From Larix sibirica (Eukaryota; Streptophyta; Pinopsida; Pinales; Pinaceae): 12,616 nt of DNA. How positions within the stretch are numbered: position 1 is the stretch's first letter; each line of letters opens with the position of its first letter. Location: contig NWUY0303920815.1 of the NCBI GenBank assembly GCA_004151065.3, positions 1-12,616 on the forward strand, in the 5' to 3' direction. Position numbers and translations under genes: made by a program. Below the pieces are notes generated by a model. It was not told where the DNA came from. It saw only the letters and a list, made by a program, of their open reading frames with translations, and made no database searches. Shown one piece after another: positions 1 through 8,488 of this stretch.

Positions 1-199
1 CTAATCATCTTAGGACAACCTTTAGAAGACCGTTAATTGTGGCTCTTCACTGAATAGTATTTGGTCCTAAAAAACTAAGTGCTTGTCATCGAGAGAGTAT
101 TTCTTCTTGTGTAAATATTTTCAGGATCTTTTAGCACATGTTGTTTTTTCTATTTCTTAAATTTGTAAGCTTATTCCTTTGTGTCTTCGGTAGGCCACT

Positions 200-868
200 A
201 TGGCCGATCAACCATTGAGTAGGTCCAGAAGTATTCAACAAATTTCTCCTGGAAGGAGAGAGTTACATACAACAAGGAGAAGATTGTATTATAGTGATCT
301 ACCCCCTCAAGGGTCTGAGGAGTAAAACCAATAATAAAAAATAAAACAAGAAGAAGAAGAAAACCATTCAATTTCTAGTAAGTCTGAGAGTTCGTCCGAG
401 GAAGGACACCTTAGTGACACTGAGGGAGTTGAATAAATACCCTATATTTGCACCCCCTCGGACTGAGGAGAAATTAGGTCCTATTGCTATAGAGGATCTT
501 TTAGACCTTGAAGGGTTGTTAAACCCGACGCGGTGTCCTACTTTTGTTAATAACCAAGAACTTGAGCTACATACCGATAGAGTTAATAATCCACCATCTG
601 AGTGGTCTAGTATGGAAAACACAAGGGAGGTACCTGTTATTGGAGAGTTTACACCCCAGTCATTCATGTTCCCATAGGAGAAGGAAACATGAATAAGTCA
701 TTTGCAGTAGCATATGGATGGTTCCCACCATATCCAGTGGTACTTAATGGAGGGGATTCATCTATACCACAAGGTACCAACCCTTTATCCTTTGGGATGA
801 CATTTCCAGGTTTCCAACCTATGAATGCCAATATCCCCCCCATTGGAAAAAACACTATTCCCCCTTAG
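200..868 (+). pseudogene. Decayed gag-like retroelement reading frame (tentative)
   Basis: Three short open stretches read in one direction and look like pieces of one protein. The first runs 200-325 from an ATG (41 aa, Arg/Ser-rich, ending LPPQGSEE). The same frame resumes after three stops as an acidic stretch, SESSSEEGHLSDTEG, at about 380-433. A shifted frame at 414-677 encodes RELNKYPIFAPPRTEEKLG and on to a TAG at 675. The original frame returns at 689-868 with a Pro/Gly-rich stretch (GWFPPYPVV, MTFPGFQPMNANIPP). The basic N-terminus, acidic linker and Pro-rich tail resemble gag proteins of plant LTR retrotransposons. I see no CCHC knuckle, protease or reverse transcriptase, and no LTR ends. 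It could instead be a fragment of an unrelated low-complexity gene. At least four stops and two frame changes show it is not functional. Confidence 0.4.
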
Positions 869-889
869 CAGTGGCCCATCTCTACAATA

Positions 890-1185
890 AAAAGGCTAAT
901 AGCACCGAAATTTGCGTCATTTTTTAGTGTATTTTTTCCCTAGATTTGTACTGAACTATAGATGCTAAATACGACGCCTCACTAGATTTCAAATTTGAGC
1001 CGAATTTTGCGTTGGATTTAGCACCATTTTTTGCACCTAGTCTAGTTAGAATCAGGTTTAGCACCAAGTTTTGATCATTTTTTAGCGTCAGGATTTGCTT
1101 GCTTTTTAGCGCCATTTTTCACTCCCTTTTTAGCGCCAGTTTTTGCTCCTTTTTTAGTGTCGAGTTTAGCGCCTAAAATAGTGCC
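890..1185. repeat. Degenerate 24-bp (12-bp half-unit) minisatellite
   Basis: The word TAGCGCC and close variants (TAGCACC, TAGCGTC, TAGTGTC, TAGTGCC) recurs at 1059, 1083, 1107, 1131 and 1155, exactly 24 bp apart, then at 1167 and 1179, 12 bp apart. Looser copies lie at about 900 and 1019. The unit is roughly TAGCGCCATTTT followed by TTGCTCCTTTTT. Because 12 is a multiple of three, both strands read as short peptide repeats: a plus frame gives LAPFFTPFLAPVFAPF and a minus frame gives GAKTGAKKGVKNGAKK. The spacing from 1019 to 1059 is 40 bp, so the frame breaks there. It directly follows the gag-like remnant. Confidence 0.75.
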
Positions 1186-2238
1186 TCTATAAATTAAATT
1201 TTACGTAAATAAATATGGGAAATGGTAAAAAAATAAAAACCAAAACCAAAACAATAAATGGTATGGGAATGATGAGATTTGGACCTAGATCGAGATTGTC
1301 CTAGCTTGTACCCTCGTAGTCCAGGTACAATTTCTAGCACAAACAAACCTATATACATTTATAATTCAAAATTTAAATTTATCTAAAGTTTAAATTAACC
1401 CCCTAATATAACAACACGAGTCTTAACCATTAATCTGTGATTCAACAAACAATTTAAAGTTTTATATTTGACAAAAGTCATTAAATTATTAATATTACAA
1501 CACCCTTTCTCAACTATCAACCCACATTCCAACTAACAAAACATAGATGGGGTGGCATGTGGAAAGGGTCATACTTGATCTTGAGAAAAATCCAAAAACA
1601 TCATATGCTTAGGGTTTAGGTGAGACATCCAACAACCAAGTGGAAGCACTTGCATTGAGGCTAGGACTTCCTTTAGCTAAGCAATTGGGATATAAAAAGA
1701 TATTGATTTTGGCCAATTATTTATTGATCATTCATCACTTGATCTCTAAAGTCCCTTCCTAACAATCAAAATCGTAAAAGGATAATGGATATAATCTCCG
1801 GAAGGATTTGAATGCATAGAATGCTTTCACATCTAGACAGAGCTAAATAAAGAAGCCAATTCAAAGGCAAATAGAGGGCATAGTCTCAGTTTTAGAGTTG
1901 TATTTACCCACTTAGCCCTTGATGTTATAAGCCATGTATCAATCCAGTGCTTACATGTAACAACTCATTTATGGCTACAAACTTGACCATACTTCATATA
2001 TCCTCTCCTATAGGAATGTCAACTTAAGGAAGGACACGATGGGATGACAAGATTTGTGTGGGTTAATAGAAACATGTAGATGAACAACCCAGTGCCCATC
2101 TGGTTCTTCTAGTAAAGTCATGTTTGGTATTTGTTGTGGTCTTAATGGTATCCTCAGGTCTCATCATTACAGATCTCTATGGGGATTTTGTAGACTCTCT
2201 AGTGTTCTCTATATCGCATCTATTGTTGTTGCATTTAA
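1186..2238. other. AT-rich spacer without recognisable gene
   Basis: No convincing coding region, RNA gene or mobile-element end was found. The stretch is AT-rich with short homopolymers. A 12-nt telomere-like word (TTAGGGTTTAGG) occurs at 1609-1620 and is too short to mean much. A short open frame at 2120-2302 is hydrophobic and unrecognised. It overlaps the start of the decayed frame annotated next. Confidence 0.5.
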
Positions 2239-2517
2239 GGCTTTTTTGTACATGAATTGGCCTGCAAGGGTTGCCATCTCAAGGAAGTTTGGTTTCCTCT
2301 AGTGGATATGATTAATGGGCATCCCAATTGTTTTGTACATTGCAAGCATATTGAAATGTGTCGGTCTATCTAACATTGTGAGCGACATTGTGATGAATTC
2401 CAAGGATGTGTGGCTTTGGCCATGAGAAGGTGGGAGTCATGTTGTAAAGACTGGGAACTAAATTATGAAAAGGATCTTAAGGGAACAATGATACAACTAA
2501 TAGTTTTGAAATCCTAA
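2239..2517 (+). pseudogene. Unrecognised Cys/His-rich coding remnant
   Basis: One frame stays open for 92 codons with a single internal TAA at 2371-2373. It follows a TAA at 2236 and ends at a TAA at 2515-2517. It has no plausible start codon context. The translation is unusually rich in Cys, His and Trp: HELACKGCHLKEVWFP, GHPNCFVHCKHIEMC, HCERHCDEFQGC and RRWESCCKDWELNYEKDLKG. Paired CxxC-like and CxxxC/HxxxC spacing hints at a former zinc-binding region, but I do not recognise the family. The composition looks coding rather than random. It may belong with the coiled-coil-like fragment that follows about 50 bp downstream. Confidence 0.35.
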
Positions 2518-2565
2518 ATAGAGAAGCAAGCATAAGGGAAAATTGGTTCTACTCGAGGTATGGTA

Positions 2566-2777
2566 GAGTGCAACAAATAGAAGCTAGAGGAGGAAGAAGC
2601 CAAAATAAAAGAACTACAGGACAAAGTGCTACATTAGGAACTGAGCAAAAGCTACAATATGAAGAGCTTGGGAATATTGTCTCTATAGTAGTTTCTATTG
2701 GTTCCCTTGTACAAAATTATGTTGCAACTATGGAAGAGGATATTGTGGCGCATAATTTTGAAAAGACTCAACATTAG
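2566..2777 (+). pseudogene. Unrecognised coiled-coil-like coding remnant
   Basis: One frame from about 2578 reads KLEEEEAKIKELQDKVLH and then a TAG, a heptad-like pattern typical of coiled coils. After a frame change the sequence continues as YEELGNIVSIVVSIGSL and NYVATMEEDIVAHNFEKTQH, ending with a TAG at 2775-2777. The Glu/Lys-rich start and the acidic end look coding, but no family is recognised. A stop and a frameshift within about 200 bp show decay. It could be the 3' end of the same former gene as the Cys/His-rich remnant upstream, or part of a transposon protein. Confidence 0.3.
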
Positions 2778-3018
2778 GACCCCTTTTATCATGCATCAAC
2801 TACTAACAAGGAGAACAACAACACCCCATGCAAACATGGTTAGTAAATATTCTATTTTAGAAAGTTCTATAAACGTATTTTTTAGTTGGACCATTTGTAT
2901 AGTTATTTACAAACCATCTAGTGAATAATAAAATTAAAACTATGAATATAAACAATTCTTTTAAAGATAAACAATTCTCCATGTTCCTCTTTTATTAATA
3001 CAAATAACGACTATTTTT

Positions 3019-3046
3019 ATAATAATAATAATAATAATAATAATAA
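3019..3046. repeat. (AAT)n microsatellite
   Basis: An uninterrupted trinucleotide run of about nine AAT units lies in the AT-rich spacer between the coding remnants and the 81-bp tandem repeat. Confidence 0.95.
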
Positions 3047-3062
3047 AATCCTTTTTCAAACC

Positions 3063-3259
3063 AACAAAACAAAGACCCCAGGAAGCAACATCTTCAAAAA
3101 GGGAAAATCCCCAAAAATCCTACTGCCCAGTTCATCATAATCTAACAAAACAAAGACCCCAAAAAGCAACATCTTCAAAAAGGGAAAATCCCCAAAAATC
3201 CTGGTGCCCAGTTCATCATAATCTAAGGTTGATATTCATCATAATCTAAGGTTGATATT
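3063..3259. repeat. 81-bp tandem duplication with a 23-bp tail repeat
   Basis: Two nearly identical direct copies of an 81-bp unit start at 3063 and 3144. Both begin AACAAAACAAAGACCCC and end TTCATCATAATCT, with only a few differences (for example CCCAGGAAGC versus CCCAAAAAGC). The end of the second unit is duplicated again with a 23-bp period: TTCATCATAATCTAAGGTTG occurs at 3212 and 3235. No open reading frame spans it. Confidence 0.9.
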
Positions 3260-3390
3260 AATCAATACATGTATTAAAAGTTGAAGTTAACCAGTTAATT
3301 TAAGTATTAACCACGTGGCCGAAGAAAATGACACCTTTTCAAAATGTTTTTTTGTTAAAAGTGGAACAAAAAGGTGTTCAACGAAGATAA

Positions 3391-3690
3391 AGTGATTGAA
3401 CCTCGATGTTTCTTTCAATGAGTGTGGAATTGAGTAATAGTCATATTTCATTTTGTAATAATTGTTATGATAATAAAGACACTTAAAATAAGTTTTTTTT
3501 TTGGGTAGTGATTGAATCTCAATATGTTTTTTCAATGAGTGTCGAATTTAGTAATAGTCGTATTTCATTTTGTAATAATTATGATAATAAAGACACTTAA
3601 AATAAGTTTTTAAGAAAAGCATAATAATTTTCATTTTATATATAATTATAATTATGATAATAAAGATATTTAAAATAAGTTTTTTTTAAG
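3391..3690. repeat. About 116-bp imperfect tandem repeat, 2.5 copies
   Basis: AGTGATTGAA at 3391 recurs at 3507, and the following sequence matches through TTTCAATGAGTGT, AGTAATAGTC, ATTTCATTTTGTAATAATT and GACACTTAAAATAAGTTTTT. A third, partial copy at about 3630-3690 has only the later part of the unit (ATTATGATAATAAAGATATT, then TTAAAATAAG). A minus-strand open frame across it is low-complexity and not taken as a gene. Confidence 0.85.
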
Positions 3691-3756
3691 AAAACTGATT
3701 TTATATATGGTTAGTTAGTTTCAAATTTAATCACATTATATATATATAGTCAATTT

Positions 3757-3925
3757 TTGTTAGCTCACTCGGGTAAGGTGTGGGTCTTGTTATCAAGATA
3801 ACTTGAGTTCAATTCCCCGTCGGGATGACTTCGTTGGGAGGCTACACCCAAAAACCCAGTTAAGTTGAGACTGGTGCGGTCCAGATCGGATGCGATCCCT
3901 GGATGATTTTGACAACTTAAATGTG
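3757..3925 (+). mobile_element. Candidate tRNA-derived SINE
   Basis: The segment carries RNA polymerase III internal promoter-like boxes in the right order. An A-box-like TAGCTCACTCGG (TRGYNNANNNG pattern) lies at 3761-3772, and GTTCAATTC, a match to the B-box consensus GWTCRANNC, lies at 3807-3815. A start-to-start spacing of 46 bp fits a tRNA-like head. A non-tRNA body follows (GGGAGGCTACACCC to about 3925) and then an (AT)n tract, a common SINE tail type. The tRNA cloverleaf cannot be fully paired, so this is not a functional tRNA gene. I could not define target-site duplications because both flanks are AT repeats. Confidence 0.5.
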
Positions 3926-3928
3926 AAT

Positions 3929-3960
<32 letters not shown>

Positions 3961-3982
3961 ATACATTAATATATATATAATT

Positions 3983-4018
<36 letters not shown>

Positions 4019-4021
4019 ATT

Positions 4022-4053
<32 letters not shown>

Positions 4054-4055
4054 CA
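3929..4055. repeat. Compound (AT)n / (AC)n microsatellite
   Basis: An (AT)n run at about 3929-3953 is followed by ATATAATTC, (AC)n, (AT)n, ATAATTC, (AC)n and (AT)n. The module AATTC-(AC)n-(AT)n is itself present twice, at about 3979 and 4018. It separates the SINE candidate from the LINE remnant. Confidence 0.95.
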
Positions 4056-5097
4056 CTACAAAGAAATCCTATGGTCATCAAAGCTTCTCAAATTATTGGT
4101 ATTCCGCTTCAGACATGGCTTGACAAATGAGTGGGCTACAGAGTGGAACCTAAACATTTCCAGTCTTAATTCTGTTGAGATTCGTTTAAATTCTGATTTA
4201 GATAAAATCGTTTGGGTTGGAAAGACAAAAAATGGACAGATCACTACCAAATATGCATACAATTTTTTGTATAATCTTGCCGCTCTATAAGGGTCTAAAT
4301 AGTGGTTCGGTATGTTGTGGAAATGGAAAATTCCACGAAAAATCACATGTTTTATATGGTTGGTCTTTGAGAATTCTATCCTGACATGGGAAAACTTGGT
4401 AAAAAGAGGATGGGTGGGACCTAATAGATGTGTTATATGCTACTCTGATGCATAATCGGTTGACCATATTTTCAGTGTATGCTCTTTTGCTAGGGATTTG
4501 TGGTATAAAGTTTGTGTGGCACTAAATATCCAGGTGCCTTGGGGCAAATACACCTTTGAAGAAGACTTCTTAAAATGGTATAAGAAGGAAAGATCACACA
4601 AGACTTTACTTGCATTTATTACTTGGGAAATATGGAAACAAAGAAACTTGGCTACCTTCGAGGATAAAAATCCAAATGGCTCATGTGCTGCCATCAGTAC
4701 TTTAATAATCGAGGATGGTTACTTCAATCTCTTGCTGAATGGTGGAACAGATACAAGCACAAAAGGTGAAATGCTTGCTCTTTGGGTTCTTTTGAGATTT
4801 CCAGGACTTTTGGGTATTGACTCTATAAAAGCTTTTGGTGATTCCCAAATCATAGTTAACTAGGCAAAGCAGAATCATAACCTTCAAACTTTGGATCTTA
4901 CTCAATGGGGCATAAGGACCAGACAACTTCTAGATTCTCTCCATGATTGGAAAATAAATCGTATCTATAGAGAACAAAACACCTATGCAGATCTCCTCTC
5001 AAAGAAGGCTTTAAAGCTCAGTTTTGCCGAACTTATGTGGGAAGAATACATTCAAGACAAACTGGAGATGCAGGGATCTTTTCCTTTCTTTCTATAA
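4056..5097 (+). pseudogene. LINE (L1-type) ORF2 C-terminal remnant: zf-RVT plus RNase H
   Basis: A single frame runs from about 4096 to a terminal stop at 5095-5097. It is interrupted only by stops at 4288, 4300, 4453 and 4861, with no frameshift. The middle part matches the zinc-binding domain that follows plant LINE reverse transcriptases (zf-RVT): WKWKIPRKITCFIWL, ILTWENLVKRGWVGPNRC, ICYSD, then SVDHIFSVCSFARDLW. This gives the C-x2-C...H-x4-C arrangement. It continues into TWEIWKQRNLATFEDKNPN and an RNase H region with conserved STKGEMLALW (Glu), AFGDSQII (Asp), RIYREQN and TYADLLSKKAL (Asp). The first catalytic Asp strand (FDGA) is missing, which suggests an internal deletion near 4700-4735. 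Upstream reverse transcriptase and endonuclease regions are absent, so the copy is 5'-truncated at the microsatellite. The stop at 4861 replaces a probable Trp codon. Confidence 0.85.
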
Positions 5098-5130
5098 TTT
5101 TGATAAGTTTTTTTTTTTGCTTGAATTTTT

Positions 5131-5155
5131 TTATTATTATTATTATTATTATTAT
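5131..5155. repeat. (TTA)n microsatellite
   Basis: A run of about eight TTA units lies just after the first LINE remnant. It may be the simple-repeat tail of that element, or independent slippage in an A/T-rich 3' end. Confidence 0.9.
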
Positions 5156-5189
5156 ATATAAAAGATAAAAAGTTTTAAGTTATTTCTGT

Positions 5190-5710
5190 TTGCTCAAGGA
5201 TTGTCAATTTTTCTTTGAATGTTACAAGGTGGAGAGAAAAAAATGGGCAAGAGCCCTTAATTTGTCTCAATTGGAGGATTATATCTCCTCAGGTTACTTT
5301 GATGGAGCAGCCAAGAATGACTTATGTGGTGCAGGTATGGTTCTTATGATAAAAAGGGATCACTTGATAAATATGTGGATGGGTGGAGGCTATGGAACCA
5401 ATACCAACGCTGAACTTATTGCATTTTGGGGGCTTCTGTGGTTTATCTGGAAGAGATATTTTTGATGTAAAAATTGCAGGTGAGTCCAAAGTTATGATCG
5501 TTTTTGGGCAGTGGGTGCTTCAATGTTTCAGGTGCTTCAAATTGATTAGTGGTCAAATTGAGTTGTGGAGTTGATAAAAAGTTTTTCATATATCTCCTTC
5601 ACTCATATATTTAGGGAGCACAATAGTAGAGACTAGCTCACTAGAAAAGGCATTGGGAGAAATGGATGGTTTCTTGCATTTTGAGGAGATCATAGAAGAG
5701 TGTATTTAAG
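5190..5710 (+). pseudogene. Second LINE-type RNase H remnant
   Basis: A second RNase H region follows the first by about 95 bp. The frame from 5190 reads SSGYFDGAAKNDLCGAGMV (first catalytic Asp) and GGGYGTNTNAELIAFWGLL (catalytic Glu). A one-base frameshift near 5450 leads to DVKIAGESKVMI, where the usual GDS Asp is Glu. Another shift near 5500 leads to MFQVLQID, VVELIKSF, SFTHIFREHN and LTRKGIG, matching the end of the domain (HI-REHN, then usually AD-LSKKG). At least two frameshifts and several stops make it inactive. It retains the N-terminal strand that the first remnant lacks, so it is a different copy or a different deletion product. The sequence to about 5870 may be its 3' untranslated region. 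Confidence 0.75.
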
Positions 5711-7500
5711 TAGATTTGGCTAGTGGCAACTATTTTAGATGAGATGTATATGTTGTAAAATTGATAGAAGATTTGTTAGCTTTTTTGGTGTCGAGTGAAA
5801 CTCCCAATACAATACTCACTTTGAGAATAGTTTATGTAATTTTGATTCCACATGTTGAATAACAAGTTACAGCTTTCTTATATATATAAGGTTTAGTAAA
5901 TAAATTAAAAGGAATTAAACACCTAAAGAGAAATACAAAAATATATATTAAGCATAGTAAATAGAAAACAATAACAAAAGTATAGTAAATAGAAAACAAT
6001 AAAACACACTAAGCATCATTTAGTCTTAATAAATGCATTCTAAAACGGATATCTCCACAGCAAGTTGGAATCATGAATGATGTGGATCGATGATGGTTAC
6101 AATCCTTATCCGCCCGATAATGATTCTATCCATTGGATTATTAAGAATCGCCTTTAATCAACATCCAATAATTAGAATAACAAGTCTATATATATATACA
6201 AGAAATTAAGGAACATCAATCACTGTTCAGATGAAATATACATTTTATAGATATGATTATTATATATAATATAGTTTTGTCAACAGAAAACTCAAAACAA
6301 TAAGCACCATGCAGAGTTTAATAAATGCCTCTTATGCATGGGCAAAATCATCCTGGAATAGGTTAAAACCCTTAATAACATAACATAGATCAACCTACCT
6401 AGTGATAGTTCCAGCTATTCTACAATTCAAAGTCAAACCTCCAAGAAATTAGAAATATAATAAAAATTTAGCAAAATTTTCAATTAACAAATTTAATCCA
6501 ATTCTAAATCAACCTAGATGGAAACTCTGACTTTCTATATCATCAATTAATTAGAGAGCTCTCTTCAAATAACAATAAGCACCATGCAAATTTAACAATA
6601 AATATTTGCCGGGAACTAGCCAAAACTATCACAAATATATTAGGTTGAGACTTGAGTAAGATGGCAAACAATAAGCACTGCAAATTCTTTAAAAACTGTT
6701 TACTGGGGCTAGCCAAAACTATCACCAGGCAGACAAGAGGATAATGTTTTCCTTTATTGGACACACATCTAGTAAAAAAATTAACGAGCCTAAATAAAAT
6801 AATATGAAATATAGATAACAAGAAGTCAAAATATAGGAAATATATTAAAAAAGAGAATTAAGGGACATCAACCATTCTTCATTTAATGAGATGCAACCCA
6901 CACAAGTTCACATTCACTGTGGTGGATACAGAGAATACGTTACTTGCGCAACGAATTTCAAACATTTTCTTAATTTTGCGTTGGGCATAACATATATCAA
7001 GAAGAGATATCATGCCTGCTTGGATAAATCTCTAAATTGATAACCAATAACTACTGCAATAGTTACCCAAATATTGAAATAATCGGAAATTTGGCAATTG
7101 GTTGGTTGGAAATTGTGTACAAAATGAAGAAGATCCTAGACAACCCTAACTTACTGTCAAATTGTCAATTACTTGGTATCTTTTGTTCCTCCACAAAATG
7201 CTAAGGCTGAATCAAATAAACAAACACAGTAAGTGCTATAAACCCATTTCCTGAGTTCAGCCTATCCAATGTGATCATTAAATTCATGCAATACCAATAG
7301 AAGATATGCCCATATTGACCTAAATTAGAAATTTCCATTCCAATATCATATCTTACTCTAGATAAAGATAACAGACAGGGCCACACATGATGACAAACAA
7401 ATAAGCAAGAGTAATTAAAAGTAATTGTTTGCATCTAGAGGATATAGATAATTGTCATAATGAAGTTTTAGCAGTTAGCTTTAAGTCTGAGGGCAAGGAA
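5711..7500. other. AT-rich gene-free spacer downstream of the SPL gene
   Basis: No protein-coding or RNA gene is supported here. A 28-bp direct repeat (ATAGTAAATAGAAAACAATA at 5954 and 5982) and a degenerate repeat family (listed separately) occupy part of it. The part nearest 7530 lies just downstream of the SPL stop codon and should contain that gene's 3' untranslated region. I saw no canonical AATAAA on the minus strand within the first few hundred bases. Plant poly(A) signals are loose, so the transcript end cannot be set. Confidence 0.6.
6299..6760. repeat. Degenerate repeat family, AATAAGCACCATGCA units
   Basis: AATAAGCACCATGCA occurs at 6299 and 6574, with a variant AATAAGCACTGCAAA at 6670. 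The last two units are in tandem with a period of about 95 bp, because CTAGCCAAAACTATCAC also repeats at 6616 and 6709. The unit at 6299 continues similarly (GTTTAATAAATGCC, GGGCAAAATCATCC). A weaker relative lies near 6005 (AAGCATCATTTAG, TAATAAATGC). A minus-strand open frame over this array is best explained by the repeat. Confidence 0.65.
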
Positions 7501-7529
7501 ATAATGCCATTCAAACAAACAGATCAGAG

Positions 7530-8488
7530 CTATAGCAGTTGATGAGTGCCATAAATAGATGATTCTAAAGACATCAACAACTGCCCGTCAGTAAACTGTC
7601 TACTTCCCTGATGCACCATACCAGGTTGATCATGAGAATAATTATTTTGTGTTTGAGACGACCTGCATATCAGATCTATGGTGCCTTGGATATCTTGTGA
7701 GCTTGCAGCCTGAGAACCTCTGAAACTGCTCCCTTGCAGCAAGCCAAAGTCGTGTCCTCCAAAGTTTCCAATACCACCTGCATTGGAAACAAGTACCTCA
7801 CCTTGGTGTTGTTTAGCCATAGAATTCACAACAGAATTCACAGCAGTTTCAGGGAGCCCACCTGTTACAAGATTAGTAGAGGATTGGGAGCAGATTGTTA
7901 GTAACTTCTCTGCTGCAAAAAAGTCGATGTTGTGTTGTAATCCTTGCACCAATGGTGGTTGCACCATAAAAGGTTGATCCTCTAGTATAAATTGATCCAT
8001 GGTAAGACCTGACCGCGTGGTCATATCAAATGAAGCTGATCCTGAGGCCTTTGAGCCTCCAGATTGAAATGACAGAAGAGAGAGAGCACAACCAGAGTCC
8101 GACACTCCTGATAAACCATGTGCAGCAGATATAACATCTAAACCTGGAAGATTTTCTCCCAAGGAGGATGTCAAGGTCAAGTCTTGGCTGAGATGAGACC
8201 TGGAGCTTTGCATGTACTGGTGAATGTCTTGATTAATAGCACCACCGGGTACAGTCTTCGAACACTGTAAAAGGAAAAGCAACCTTTCAGCATTGTGACG
8301 GGATAGGGTATCTGCTGATACTTGCCCATCATAGGATGATTGATCCTCTGCCTTAACCCTCGGCAAAGCTCCTTTTCCAAATCTGCCGAGCTTGAAATCA
8401 ATGGAATTCTCCAGATTTGAATTTGAAGTTATCCATGGGTGCATGAAAGGTGGTCTATCAATCAAAATGCTGTTAAGTCGCCTGTCAT
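7530..8488 (-). CDS. SPL: SPL exon 3 (C-terminal region, miR156 site)
   Basis: This 959-nt coding exon begins AT|GACAGGCGACTT and ends in TAG at 7532-7530. It encodes 318 whole residues (from residue 176) starting [17 protein letters not shown]. Recognisable points are [49 protein letters not shown] (the miR156-site codons) and [11 protein letters not shown] at the end. The frame is open throughout and composition matches other SPL C-termini (Ser, Gln, Gly rich). No further coding exon is indicated. Confidence 0.92.

Noticed and set aside
1609-1620. Telomere-like TTAGGGTTTAGG
   Set aside because: Less than two repeat units; expected by chance or as a telo-box-like motif with no gene nearby.
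3287-3535. Minus-strand 82-codon open frame
   Set aside because: It lies over the 116-bp AT-rich tandem repeat and has low-complexity composition with no recognisable domain.
3929-4055. Regularly spaced repeat resembling an array
   Set aside because: It is a compound dinucleotide microsatellite with no unique spacers, so not a CRISPR array.
6543-6821. Minus-strand 92-codon open frame
   Set aside because: It spans the 95-bp degenerate tandem repeat, and its repeated peptide (FVIVLAS/LVIVLAS) is explained by the repeat.
7783-7977. Plus-strand open frame inside exon 3, and similar ones at 8812-9003 and 10136-10336
   Set aside because: These are shadows of the minus-strand SPL exons or their duplicated copy.
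8040-8140. A miR156 precursor hairpin on the plus strand
   Set aside because: No complementary star arm lies nearby on either side; the 20-mer is simply the reverse complement of the SPL target site.
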